In this document: positions 1 to 13,079 of the stretch, one piece after another
How positions within the stretch are numbered: the stretch's first letter is position 1
Layout of the letters: each line of letters starts with the position of its first letter
Notes under the pieces: model-generated
What the model saw: the letters and a program-made list of their open reading frames with translations, nothing else
What the model was told of the DNA's origin: nothing
The model's database searches: none
Made by a program: the position numbers and the translations under genes
Origin: Phoronis australis
Taxonomy: Eukaryota; Phoronida; Phoronidae
DNA length: 64,000 bases
Reading direction: 5' to 3'
Assembly: GCA_002633005.1 (NCBI GenBank)
Contig: NMRA01000318.1
Location: 137,452-201,451 of the forward strand

Positions 1-47
1 GACAAAATGTTGCCCCCCCCCCTTGTGATATCATAGATCCGCCACTG
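1..47. mobile_element. Truncated end of a short inverted-repeat element (TGGCGGAT family)
   Basis: The window opens inside this element. It has a run of C followed by ATCCGCCACTG at 37-47. The same end sequence closes two other copies in the window (near 39697-39833 and 51896-52052), and the complete copy starts with AGTGGCGGAT, the inverted form. Probably a non-autonomous DNA transposon. Confidence 0.5.
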
Positions 48-2182
48 TATAATGACCAATAATGAATCATGGAGTGGTAATGACAGAGTTGGTGATTTTA
101 AAAAGTCCAGTCTACACGGCTATTTCGGGGAGTCTATGGTATTGGTGAATGGTATAATTCAGATGGTATCACTGTGTATTGTTCACACACCCTTCAGTCA
201 CACCAGTTTAATAGGTCTTCTGTCAAAATAAAATCTAGATATTTCCCAGAGATCTCTTGAGTCAAGAGTAAAATTAACATGTTACATGTCAAACTGAAAA
301 ATGAAACGCGACTTTTTAACTCAAAAAGCAGTGTGACCGAACACTTACCCACACAGCGTCTGATTGAGACCTACATGGAATTGCACTTTGTAGACAAATC
401 TTACTCAGATAGTATGGAAGGGCTTAACAATCTGTCATGGAGATTTTCGTTTATTGTATCCCATAATGAAAGCTGTATGCTCCCACAAAGCACCTCAGGA
501 GGATTTGTGAGACAAAAAATATTTTTAGTGTTGTAAAATTTAACTGAAATAAATATTTTGCATGAATAAAGTCAAAATGATGATAAAAAATGCAACGTGG
601 GGCGTTGAAATGCACCCACAAATGCACCGCAAACAGTGTGCTTCTAGGATTGTTTATTTGTTTCATAAAAATGCCCATTAGATGGTGCAAATATGTCTAA
701 TCCATCTGAAAACGGGACTATGCCATCACTTTTTAATAGAAAGCTACCAAATTTCATAAAAATCTGTCAACGAACTTCAAACAAAGGAAACAGGAAATAA
801 GAAATCGCTACTATGGGCCACAGCATTCGGTGGATCCGCCTGAAAGACATCGTCTCTTGTTACCTTCACATAAATACAAATACAATTTAATAAAGATCCT
901 GCAGTGGGTTTAGGAGATGCAGCTACATTGTATGAGCGCAAAACAAAACTATCACTAGGAGGCACCACAGTAGTCAAAGTCGTCATCGTCAACCGTCCTC
1001 TTCACACTGAGAACATATACGCCAATTTTTAAAACCATCCTTTGAATGGTTTGGTTGATAGCGATGTGGACGCTAAAAAACGACTCCAAACCAGTAAAAA
1101 TGACCACTAGATAGCACAAACTACGTCGAACGGGAGAACAGCGTCATCTCACTAGTACATGCCTGTGTGTCAAGTTTTGATGAAAATGAGGAAATTTGTT
1201 GAGGTAAATGAAAAAAATAAATTGCCTCTAGGGGGCACACCGGTAGTCGGATCTGCACGAAAGTTCGCTCATTACATTCCATCCGTGAAAGGAACATGTA
1301 TGCCAAATTTCATGAACGTACGTCAAAGGGTTTTGGAGCCTTGTTAGAGCAGCGGACGGAAGGACGGAGATGAGGGCATAATGTGTCCACATATAAATAG
1401 GTGTGTGCATAAAAAAGAGATGACAAAAGAGGAAACTGGAAATCAAATAAGAGGAAATCGAAACCAAAAAAGACGAAATCCCCTTAAAAGAAGAAAATTT
1501 CAAGCCCTGCTTATTGTATCCCATAATACAAGCTATGTGTTCCTGCAAAGTAACAAAACTTTTAGAAATTTGTGAAACTGTAAATTGGTTAGCCTATAAG
1601 GAACCAAAGAATCATTAACTTTTGATATTTCAAAACAAAGTACTAGGAGTAAGCAAAGTTAACTTTCATATGCTCATTCTGCATTGGACTCTCTTGTGGA
1701 GGTAGAAAAATGCATTGTATGACTAACCTACTTTTCAAAACGTCAGACACTCTGGAGATGATTAACAAGGGATGACCAATGTATTGGGCAGTCAGCACTC
1801 ATATTTTCGCCATTGCCAATTTCGTGGTGCCACCATTACAACACAACATGCAATAATACAAGTTTGCCTGGATTACAGTCATGAATCATATGGTAATTGG
1901 GATATACAATAGTGACTAGCACATCTGTATGTGAAGAAACAGGAAAGGTACTTGACAAATATGCTGCATAGTGCGTAAATACCTTAAAATGAGAGAGGCG
2001 CTCTGCTTTTTCAAGAACGTCCTACTGTTAAAAGTTGACATAAAGAGAATAACAGTGTATTAGTTTTGACATGGATGAAACGCAATCCTTCTCTAAGCAA
2101 TCCACCAGCAATCAAGCAACCACTCAATGACCTGGGGGTTAACAACCTCATTGCCAGCCTTTCCTTCCCATCTGTGCACTTT
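48..2182. other. Intergenic, mostly repeat-derived; no supported gene
   Basis: Downstream of the TSR3 stop codon. Roughly 530-1580 is a dispersed repeat annotated separately. The remainder shows only short unconserved open frames on both strands. I found no clear polyadenylation signal for TSR3 close to its stop, so the 3' end of that transcript is unplaced. Confidence 0.6.
530..1580. repeat. Dispersed repeat family with CCACTAG..GGC sub-motifs, copy 1
   Basis: Long blocks recur in the same order at 8470-9700: the segment around 'cgcaaacagtgtgcttcta', then stretches containing 'taatagaaagct' and 'catgaacatacatcaaagg'-like sequence, then a 'gtgtccacatataaa' block. Its AT-rich end pieces ('gcatgaataaagtcaaa') also occur at 25860-26020 and in reverse orientation near 22890-23110. 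Inside are several near-matches to CCASYAGRKGGC. No transposase or reverse transcriptase is visible, so it looks non-autonomous or decayed. Confidence 0.65.
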
Positions 2183-5100
2183 TCATTTTTGTGTTGTGTC
2201 TGACCCTTTCTCATGATCCAAACTCGTTTTGCTGACTGAATCTTCTCCAGCGTTCGACAAACAGTTTGTTGATGATTCACAATCAACACTAAGCGAATGA
2301 ATTCCAGTCCTCAAATTTGAAAACGCAAAGTCATTATTTTTATCGCCACATTTGTCTGAATTTTTGTCTCCAACTTCACAACTTCTGCCACTGCTTTCAT
2401 CACAGTCATCTTGAAAATTGTCATCACGGTCGTCTCTCTCTTCATCACCTTCTACAGAACTGAAACCAAAGCATGAAACAGAATCATTACCTACAGCATT
2501 AGAAAAGAATGCTTAATCACCAAGTAAACCCAGTTTAATTGAAAACTGTCATATATAACAACGCAATAAAAACACCTCAAGCAGGCCGGTAGACTTGATG
2601 AGCACAAGGCAAGCACAGAACTTAAAGCACAACAGTGTTAGTTGCAATGAGTCCCAAGAAGGCCTAAATAACCTGTCGGCCTTTTTGGGGAAATTTATTT
2701 CCGACAGCACTGTTGTTATCATTGTTATTAATATTTAGGTCAAGTAAAATTCGGCCATGTTGTTGTTACCCATTGTTTGAAGCCTTTTCACTAAATTTTA
2801 CTAAAAATACATGACAACATGACCCAGTTTCATGTGAGATTGGCATAAACTTAGGAATCAAATTCTACAGGTTTTCTGTCTGCTTTCCAAAAATATTAAC
2901 TTCTGACTCAGTTGAAATCTATAGTTTTGATGACATTTGACAAAATGCATAGACTTGTCAATAAGGTCCTGCATAGCTTACAGATGCCGAGATTGTACAA
3001 CAGCAGGAGAGATGGGCAACAAAGTGCTTCATAGCGCGAGGATGGCAATACGAAGATGCAGCAAAAATTCGTATCAGGGGAAAAGATCAAAGAGTGTGTA
3101 ACCAGCACAAACTTGGTTGCATCTCCAAATTTACATTGCGTGTGATACTGGAAGGAGGAGGGCCAGAGACTATCCCCGTGCCTACCCTCTGATGTCACCA
3201 CAGAAACACAAACAGAAACTAATAGCATGAAGTTGTGAAGCAACAGGTCAGGATAAATTGTCAAATATGTAAACAAACAACATTTAGCTTGGTTTCATTC
3301 ACCTTGGCATGACATACTCCTTAACAGGCAGACTTTCTTCTTCATTTTCTTCTTCATCTTCACCACTGTCCTCATCGTCTTCCTCTTCCGAGCTAACAAC
3401 AAAGATAAGATTTAAAATTCATACTTTATTCTGTTTCAAAGCATCCACTAACAAGCATTTTTTTGCTCAAATATTGCTTTTAATAATGCTGGGAGGCAGA
3501 CATGTGATATCGCAAACACTGTTCCTACCAATCAAAAGCAGCAACTTAACAACAGAAAAAGAAGACTGAAATGACATCAAATTTTGGCAGAGAAAAAGCT
3601 GTCAAATATAAAAAATAATCCAATAATCGTAACACTCCCACTAGTTAAATCCAATTGAACGGTGATATCTCATAAGATTTCAGCAGAATCTGACTTATCT
3701 GAAGAGCTGGTCATGCAATTTACAATAACCGCAACCCTGAACTATCTCATTTAAGCCCTATCTTGAATGGCAACACCTGTAATCTGAGCCCACTAGCGCC
3801 ATAAATTGCCAAATGTAACTAACTGTTAGGTGTATTGGCTTGCTTTTGTCTATGTCACCCCGAGACTCACCTTTTAATTCAAACAGCCGCGAATAACATC
3901 CTTAGCAATGGCATTCTATTCAGACCCATATTCAACACAACTGTTATCAGCCATTCGTTGTTTGTGGTGGGATCTCACGGTGACGTAACATGACACGAAA
4001 AGACAGCTTTACCTATCATTTGACAGACCTACATTTATGTGATTAAAGTCGCGTTTTCTTATTTTGCCAAGGCCTCGCAAGGACTACCTGGTTAACCCAA
4101 AAGATCTAATTACAAATTCCCTTTAAGTTAGGCTTCATGGTTGAGTAGCACCCTAGAAAAATGAACAGAACATCGTATGTCAGATCGGCTGACCAGATTT
4201 ATATCAAACTTTCAGATGCTACACTTTATTTAGAGAATTATGACATATAGATGGCGCTTGCTATTCGCCCTAGCCGCCATCTGAGGAAAGTCAGTGGGAT
4301 AACTTCTGGCAGCAGACTGGCTTACACAGTAAGCCTTAAAATGATTTTTATCTTAGTGACCACAGTTATATCTAACATTATGTGTATTGTCCAAGAAAGT
4401 GTCTACGCTTGTCAGTGTGTTTGGAGTATCCACATGTATTGAGCAGGTGGGATTTGAAATCACCTGACCACAATATAAATGTTGCCTGAGGCAACGTTCC
4501 AGGTCTTAATATCCAACACTGAGAATAATTCTGTATAACCACAGTACAGTAAAGGGTATCATTAGTCATGCATGGCAAAGACAAAAGTGGGATGCGAAGA
4601 TGGTGCAGAGTTCGTTACTCGCACGCCACTGTCACTACGTCTAGTAGGTAAGTGTTATTCTTAACTACGTAAGATTTTTAGAACAATTGCTATGGCCAGA
4701 GTAAAAAGGGTTGACACGCATGGTGCAACCCATGTTTTAGGGTCCCAACACAGTATTTGATCGGATAATTCAACTTAGACAGAATACCGCACTTGGATAT
4801 GGAGATGCAGCCGGTGTATTTTATGAGCCTGTGCACTGAATGAACTTCTCTGCAGTGCACATGCATTGAAAGTCTGCTCATTGATCCCTTTTTGCAAGTC
4901 GATATGACAGCATTCACAGTTGGGATCACATAGATGAAAACCGGTCCACTCACCTAGTTTCAGGAAGACTGTAGTTTCTATTTAAATTGTGTTCCCCTTC
5001 ATCGTCACTGTCAATGTCAAATGGATCTGAAAAAATGAAACTTGCTATGTATATGGATGAATAATACAAAAGAACCAACTCTAATTAGGAGAAGTCAGTA

Positions 5101-8100
5101 GCAGATGGCCACTGCGTTTTTAAAGCCTCATTTTGCACTCTTTATTTGGCACTTGAACGAACTGCATGTGACCGGAGTTGGTAACAGAACTGTAAAGGAC
5201 ATTATGACATCGATTTTATGAGAGTAAAAGTCCCAATTTGATTTTTGTTTCTTCATGCCTACACCCAGCCTAAAAAATGGGGGCCCGAATTTTTGAGAAT
5301 GTGGACCTTTTACTAAGATTCACAGGGTATGTTCAGAGCTGTGAATTATGCTTTTGCTGAATTTCCGTAGTTCCAGCCTTCTTCGTGGACTTTTGCCTCA
5401 TTTTCTACTTTTTTCAGAGTTTTTGTTTCTCTGAGGCAGACCTTTTTGCCCACTTCGTCAAATAAGGAGGCTCGTTTGAGCCTCTTGAGCCCCCAACGAC
5501 ATTTTCTATCAGATTTTATTTGGCCAATATAATTTTATTTATTCAGCTTTGCATCAAGGCTAGAGGAAATACAGCTACACGGGGTCACTTTTTGACATGC
5601 TTCACAGTCAACGCTATTTTTAATTTTCATAATGTTTTCCAGGAATTGTTTGCATTTCCAATAGTTCTTTTCCCATAAAAAGAAGATGAATAGTAATTTC
5701 CAATGTCGCTTTTACTCCTAGTATAACAGAATGCATGGAATTGCAATTATGCAATTTCAAAAATGAAAGGGTTTATCTAGCTTCATGAAATTCTCCATGA
5801 GTAAGAGTTTTTATCAACTTGGCAACCATGCATGAGCACTATGTTTGCTGTGGTCCAGATTTTCCATAACGAAGTACCATGCTTCGGCTAAAAAATACCC
5901 ATCATGCATTATTCAAAAAAAGTTTCCAGAAAAGTCAGTATTAGTCACGGTACACCATTGATGACTGGAAGCCACGACAAAAGACGTTGGAGGCATTGGG
6001 AAAAGCGTGAATATCTCAAAACTTCACCTGTACAGCGCCACTTACCTCTTGCTTTACGTTCAATGTCCTCGCATCTCATTCGCTCCAGGAACTCCCCTTG
6101 TGCCTTGATCACGTCTGCTCCCGTATGGCACTGTCTGTACGTGGTCAACACGTCCTCATTCAGGGTGAAAAACCCACGACCCCACTTGAACTGCTTCAAA
6201 AGAACATCTCCGAACTCCTTGAAACCTTAAAACAATGAAACAGATTTGGTTAAGGATTGCGCAGAAATATCTAACAATGTTGCACATTTCAGAGTTCTAA
6301 TTAAAACTGAGTGCATAACATGGTAGAAAGTTTTTTGTTAAAATTTTCACTAATGAAGAGACACGGGCATTATAAGGAATCAGTCAAAACACAATTATTG
6401 CAACTTATTTCAAACTGTTAGAAACATGTCATCTGTTAAAATTAATGATATATCAGTAATTATAGCCAATTTTTCTTACCAAGAACAAATATATCTGATA
6501 TTGAATGATCAGGGCTTTAAAACACAGAAACCTAGAACTTGGTGTCTCAGCATTACGTCAAAACACAGCCAAACGGGTTCACCATTGTGAGAAGTGGGAT
6601 GTCCCAAGGTAACAGTTAGTAAACAATGCTCAATACACGTTACAATACTGTCAACATTGAATTCATAGAATTTTGGATGGTTGAAGTCATTCCTGCAAAT
6701 ATTTAATAACAGAGAAAACAACACCTGTTGTGGATTTCATTTTTGAATTCAATGCGTTTGTTCAAGCCAGAATACCAATGACCAGTACTTGAGGTCATAG
6801 TCTTATATAAGAGGTTTAACAGGCAACAGAGAGAAGACTAATTCATTCAATAGTACCAGTCATATAACATATCGCAGCATACGCTTCAACACAGGACAGT
6901 TTACTGGGTCGCCCATAGTTTACTGGATTGGCCGCAACAAGATAAGGCAATAATCGGGGGTGACCTCCTCTGGTTTTCGAAAATGGTGTCTCGGCCAGTT
7001 TGGCCCAAGAACAGTCCACCACAGCGACGCCGTGTTCAGCTACGATATCCCTGCAAAGATACACATAACCAAGAAGGTAAAATATAAAATGTAAAACATT
7101 ACCTACAGTAATACTTCACCTGTTTAATAGTGATAACCACATGCAATTTATTAATAATCAATTTCTTCCATTTTTTGAGGGTATTTACTGCACCCAGGTG
7201 CACAAGAGAACGTTCTGACAGATACATGTATTACATCAAGCTACAAGTTTTAACTCTCACTACCACGAAACTCTTTAACCAACTATAACAAGGCGGGACA
7301 GCACAATAACAAATAGACATTTATGTTTGTCCTAAATATTTTTACGTCTAATCACCAACACACCTTCTAACCAGAGTAGTAACCATTCTTTACCTGTCAT
7401 TGGGTGACACACACTGCGTGGCCACTGGGGTCAAAATGATGCCGTTGAATTTCTGGCTGAGCCTCAGTGTCTTGACATAGCCAAGTCTAGCCAGCTTGCG
7501 ACCTGAACATTTCTTCGGATCACACTGTTCAAAATCCCACATCGCCAATGGGAATGGGAACCTCTCTGGTGCATAGTACGGCAGCTCATCTTTCTCTGTC
7601 GTTGCAGCAGCTAATGAAAATATTTTAACAACCGTACTAATAATAAGTTATACAATCATTTTGCATGCAACCCAATTTGCATATTCAAGTTACAAAAATA
7701 TAAAATTTCGTCAAAGCTTTTCCTCTTCAGTTCTTGCTAGGTCATCAGAGCGCCTAGATGGCCCAAGAAACGGTAGGCACCGCATACATAGTGCTTTTCA
7801 AATTGTTTTATAATTGTGCACAATGGCTTAATCGCTTCTCGAATTTCACTTACAGCATTACCAAGATGAACGATGACTGTTCCCACTTTGAGATACAATC
7901 ACTTAGTGTTGACACAAACAGAGGCAAAATACAGGATCTGGCCATCTCAAGTTTATGCTCTGTAATCATTTCAAGTCAAAAATAATGATCTAAGATCAGT
8001 AGTTGTTCTCGTGATTATCACAAATTATAAAATTTTACGTCAGATTTTCTTTAGTAAATACAATGCCAAAAATGTTGAATCAACAAAAATCACATTATAA

Positions 8101-10202
8101 ATGGGAATGTTTCCTTTCAAACTCTTCTGTTTTTGTATGAAACACATTTGAGAGGTTTTAAATGAGCTATAATTCACAATCATACCATGAACCAGATTCA
8201 CACTCAAAAATAAGGGTTCTCTAAATTGGGCCGTTTCGACTTAAACTTTTCCTAGTATAAGAACACGACCCTTGATATTGACGCCCATTTCCCCCAGAAG
8301 AATACTAAACAATAACAAAAACTTCCCCGCACCAAGCCCAAAAAATTCCCCAACAATGATTGAAAATTCCTGTTTAGGTTAGAATCATTTTAAACTCACA
8401 CAGACCCTTGGATTCCGAAAGTTTGTTAACTACAAAAATCCTTACATCACAGTAATGCCAGAGAATCTTGATTAATTTATTACAATTGCAGGGGTGATCA
8501 CATTGCATCGACAATAGAGCATTTTTAAGTGGGGAATGTAACAGTGACAATAAAAAATAAACCCACTTTGTGGTTGAACCACCCACTGGGAATTCATAGA
8601 ATTTGCTGGTAAATATGGCCACTCTAAAACAAGAGCAACATGGAGTATTGAAATGCGCCCACGAATGCACCGCAAACAGTGTGCTTCTAGAGTTGTTTAT
8701 TTGTTTCATAAAAATAGCCACTAGATAGCACAAAAACGTCCAGTCCATCTGAAAATGGGAACATGCTATCGCTTCTTTAATAGAAAGCTATTTACCAAAT
8801 TTCATAAAAATAAGAACATACATGCCAATTTCCACAATCATCCTTAGAGTCGTTTGGTTGAAAGACGGGTGGACGACATAAAACAAGACTAAGAAATAGT
8901 AAAAAAATTACCACTAGGTGGCACAAACTACGTCAAATCCATCTGAAAATGGAAGGATAGTGTCATCTTACTAATAGATGCTTATATGCCAATTTTTTTG
9001 AAAATACGTTTGACCTTTGAAGATACAGAGGTAAACGTAAAAACTAAAATTGCCACTAAGGAGCACACCGGTAGTCAGATTCATCCGAAAGTCATCGTCA
9101 TCCATTGTAAACATCATGTAAACACACTTGCAAAATTTAGCAACAGCCCTGCCAACAGTTTAGGAGATACAGCCATGGGCGCGAACAAAACTGCCACTAG
9201 GAGGTGCCACAGTATTCGAAATCACCGGAAAATCATCGTCAGTCGTCCTCTTCTTAGTAAGAACTTGGTTACATGCCAATTTTCACAATCATCCTTAGAG
9301 CGGTTTGGTTGATACAGGGGTGAACACCGAAAAAACAGATTCGAAAACAGTAAAACCAGCCACTTGGTGGTGCAAACTACGTTGAATCCATCTGAAAACA
9401 AGAGGATAGCGTCATCTGACTAATAGATGCCTATATGCCAAATTTTAAGAAAATACGTCGAAGACCTTTGAAGATAAAGAGGTAAGTGTACAAAACTAAA
9501 ATTACCACTAGGGAGCACACCGGTAGTCAGATCCACCCAAAAGTTCGCTCATGCCGTCTCGCCCATAAAAGGAACATCTGTGCAGAATTTCATGAACATA
9601 CATCAAAGGCCTTTGGAGATAGAGCAGGGGACACCAGACGGGCGAACGCTAAACGGACACAGATGGCGGCATGATGTGTCCACATATAAAAATGTGGGCG
9701 CGTAAAAAAGGGGAGGACTGAAGACACCCATGCACCTACAGTGTAGCACAGAAAGACATTAACGAGTGTGCTGGGTTCACAACTCACATGGTCTGCTGGG
9801 TGGTCTGTTCAAAGTAGTATAGTACATGTGTAAGGTGGTGCCTTAAAAGAAGCACAAAGCGTACTTTTGCAGACTTGTACCAGTGCCCCAGGAGGGCAGA
9901 CTTGTTGATGACAGCGACTAGGAAAGAAATTGGTGGCAACTGTGAGGGAATTTTCCATCACTCAAAAAATACCCTTAGAAGGCACATGCACCTTTCCCCT
10001 CATGTGACCAAGGACCCTGGTGACATGCCTCAACAAAACACTTCCTTCTATTGGCATTATATTATGACGCAGATTTGCACATCATACCTTCGGACATAAA
10101 ATGTCTATTTCCACCATCTTCAAACTTGTTGAGTTTACTGCGCTGTCGAAGTCGCTGATTTGCTCCACCACAGCTTTTCTGACCTCTTTTGCTTTTCCCC
10201 AT
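2183..10202 (-). CDS. TSR3: TSR3: 18S rRNA aminocarboxypropyltransferase (7 exons)
   Basis: Exons in transcript order: 10202-10088, 7610-7394, 7050-6857, 6225-6046, 5026-4954, 3392-3303 and 2459-2183. All introns are GT-AG, the phases agree, and the joined frame is 1146 nt (381 residues plus TGA). Family knowledge: TSR3 moves the aminocarboxypropyl group of S-adenosylmethionine onto a modified uridine of 18S rRNA, a late cytoplasmic step of small-subunit maturation. Seen: a basic N terminus (MGKSKRGQK); an RLI-like cysteine segment with [20 protein letters not shown] at about residues 60-79; the core with VVDCSWAKL (121-129), [20 protein letters not shown] (138-157) and [10 protein letters not shown] (161-170); FKWGRGF in exon 4; and a Glu/Asp/Ser-rich tail from about residue 236. 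The ATG is the first in exon 1. Intron 1 (2.5 kb) holds a dispersed repeat and the exon 4-5 intron holds a MITE. It is divergent from the ADAP gene. Confidence 0.94.
5261..5495 (+). mobile_element. MITE, CACCCAGYCTAAAAA family, copy 1 (TSR3 intron)
   Basis: Shares ordered blocks ('acacccagcctaaaaaatgg', 'tggaccttttact', 'gcccacttcgtcaaataa') with 40946-41147, 47224-47448 and, reversed, 54201-54455. It lies in the intron between TSR3 exons 4 and 5, in reverse orientation to the gene. No coding capacity. Confidence 0.7.
8470..9700. repeat. Dispersed repeat family with CCACTAG..GGC sub-motifs, copy 2 (TSR3 intron 1)
   Basis: Second long copy of the family at 530-1580, inside TSR3 intron 1. Here the internal module occurs at least twice: 'cactaggtggcacaaactacg' near 8911 and a diverged form near 9360, each followed by an 'atctgaaaa' block, 'taatagatgc', and then the 'gcacaccggtagtcagat' block (near 9063 and 9513). 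The element therefore seems to be built of a roughly 450-bp repeated module. Short ATG frames here are unconserved and I do not call them. Confidence 0.65.
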
Positions 10203-10699
10203 CAAGAGTGAATTAATTTCTACGGCAAAAACAAACAAAAAAGTTGGTCAAGACCATGTCTCGAAAAACTTATCTCAAAAATAAACAAATATGGGTGTGT
10301 GAAAGGATACCTGAGTGAGTACAGATATTTCAATAGTTGTAATTGCAAGCTCCAAAGTTGAAAGCAGAATACTGGACAGTCCCACACTAAGCAGTTGAAG
10401 TAGGTACTCTCACTATCACATGTGAAGAACAGAANACGTAGTGGGAAGATTGTGAACCTCGCCAAAGAAGCTGGTTACCACGTGTATGTCCACAGATTGC
10501 AAAACTCGCCAGATTTCTGGCGCGTATTTATGCCTGTGTAATGGTGTACGCATTTGGTCCTAACAATGAGTTCGAAATAAGCTCCCACGGCCGCCTGGGA
10601 CACGAGTCAAACAGCAGTTTCTGATTTTGATAAGAACCAGGCAATCCATCATCAAATGACAAACCAGGCAGTGACCACCGTCTCTATATAGCTGCATCA

Positions 10700-11281
10700 C
10701 TCAGTAGAGACAGTGCTTAATGCACCGGAAGCTTTTTGGCAAATTATACCTCACACCAACTATTAAAACACATCAAAGGCACATTCTTATAACTACCTTT
10801 AGCACGTAGAGAGACACTTTAGGAAGTTAGGAGGCTGTCGATGCACTTAATCCCGTCCAACTCGACGAAATACTCCCGTTATCAAACTTTTTCTTCGAGC
10901 AGTCCCTAATCATAGATTGTTCAGCTCTCACAAAATCGGTAACTGGCCATTTTTACAATTGTGCACACCAGGGAGTATGACGTCATAACCCTTGCCGCAC
11001 GGAGAATTAAAAATGGCCAGTTTCTGATTCTGAAAACTGAACGAAGGACTGCTCGAAGACAAAATTTGATAACGGGTATATTTCGTCGAGGTGGAAGGAA
11101 TTAGATTATAAATACATCGACAGCCTCCTAACTTGAAGGTGTCTCTCTACGCACAAAAGGTATTTATAACAAAGTGACTTTGATGTTTTAGTTGGTGTGA
11201 GGCATATTTCAGAGAAAAGATTCTGGCGTATGAAGCTCCTATAAGCTACACCGTCTCTAGACTCTACTGAGCCAACTAATA
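10700..11281. mobile_element. Foldback element, about 0.58 kb
   Basis: The left arm (about 10700-10910) and right arm (about 11040-11281) are imperfect reverse complements. CTCAGTAGAG opens it and CTCTACTGAG closes it; 'cctcacaccaact' faces 'agttggtgtgagg', and 'gttaggaggctgtcgatg' faces 'catcgacagcctcctaac'. The loop contains 'ggccattttta' and its partner 'aaaatggcc'. Related in sequence to the element at 15231-15641. No transposase. I do not see a convincing target duplication. Confidence 0.75.
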
Positions 11282-13079
11282 AATAACAAACTAGAGACAG
11301 CTGATGAGAGAGAGTAGCAAATGAAAGCCGTTCTCTCCATCAGGGACCTTATGTTCGACTACTGTCGACATCTTAAGTTAGAAAAAATTAGTTTGAAATA
11401 GGAACCAGTACTGGAAGGTTTAAATGAAGCAGGAGAAATTTTCTAAAGCTCTGCAGAAAGTCATGTCAAAGTCTTCTTGTACGTAATGTGATATAAGGGC
11501 GCAGCCATCTTGTTTAGGCAGTTTCGTCCTCTGGCGGCGGACTAGACAACTAAGCTAGAGTCTGAACTGGCCCCGGACAAATGCCGATAGCTCGTTGCCC
11601 GGGGCTGTTAATACCCGAGTTTAAATCTGAGTGACTACAGTAATTATCCGCTTATTTTGTAAACAAATAATCGGTAAAATTCCAATTTTCCGTTTTTTCA
11701 AGACCGATTACTTTACTCCTAATAATGGTAACTGAATGTTGACCTGTAGGCCTAATTGTGAAATAAATGATAATGGAACAAAACAAGGTTACATGTAGAC
11801 GTTTTTTATACATCGTCAAACCTGATGTCAACTGAATCACTGGATAAAGATCATCGGGTTCATTTTTGATACTGATCACGTAATACATCCAGAAAACAAC
11901 TTGTTTTCATTTGAAAGACCTCAGATTCGACTTTTATAACAATTTAAAGCTGATTTCTTGTTCAATGAAATTTGTAACCTATGCTCATCATTTCCAAAAT
12001 CGACATTTTTCAAGACAATTTTCACTAAATGTAAAGTTGAGGGAAGATATTTTTGCTGAGTAATCAAGATTGACTCTAGCTGTAATTTAAAAAAGTTACC
12101 TAAAGGTGACAACTTAGGTCAGTGCAATATGGTAGTAAGAGGGGTCACAAAAACGGCCACTAAAATTGTCTAGGGAAAGTGATCTGTGGATTATCTCCCT
12201 ACTGTAGCACAAAGACGTCAAATTTGATCAAATGCCAAATAATTATTTTCAGTATACATTGGTTATTCGGCCAGCCACCAAAAGTACAACTTTTAACACT
12301 TATAATATTTATTCGTAATTGAAAACATGCAATTTATATGATTAACTGCTGTCTAGTGCTCCAGATTTATTGATCATTGGATGCACAAAATGTGGCATTT
12401 AAATTTTTGTTATGGTACCTATCCTTGTACAATAAATGAAGTTGTTTTGAAGTTGACGTATAGACTGATTCAAATCTTCAGCCGGGTTTTTATATAGACT
12501 ACCTCTTACTTTGGCAATCATGACCGGGGCCTCGTACGGCACTGGCTACGTTCTCCTTAGTCAGTTAGTGGACTGTTAAAACCAAGAAATTTTCAAAACT
12601 GGTTGCGATCTCATTAGTACCAGCGGGTCCGAACTTACAGTCAGACGAAGACATCATCATCTCTGAAAGTCAACCGTTTTCTTCGCCTTCGAACTAAAGT
12701 TATTTTGGTGATAATATTTCATACAAAACACATCTTCAAGATGTTGAATGACGCTTGGAAATGTCGGTTAGCCGCATATCACTGAGGCGCGTTGTATTAC
12801 GTGAGCTTATCACTAGATGAACACGCTGAACTACAGTGAAAAATTGGTTTGCCAACTTTCTCCCCTTGCTATCGCTGTCAAACTGATGACGACAGGGCTG
12901 CGTGTAGTATCCCGATTAGCCGATCAGTGAAATCGGGATTCGGGATCATCCCGGCACCACAGAGCGGGTGCACGGATTCGGGACCCGAATACCTGGAGCA
13001 ATTGGATTCTAACTAGCTCTTGTAGGAGCTTTTTGGTCTTCTTTTTTTATCCCAACACCGATGTAAAACAAAAACGTTT

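Noticed and set aside
1228-1548. 106-codon minus-strand frame
   Set aside because: Lies wholly within a dispersed repeat and is not preserved in the second copy at 8470-9700.
6509-6724. Open minus-strand frame after a good acceptor in the TSR3 intron
   Set aside because: It would break the conserved junction between exons 3 and 4, which joins correctly without it, and it resembles no protein.
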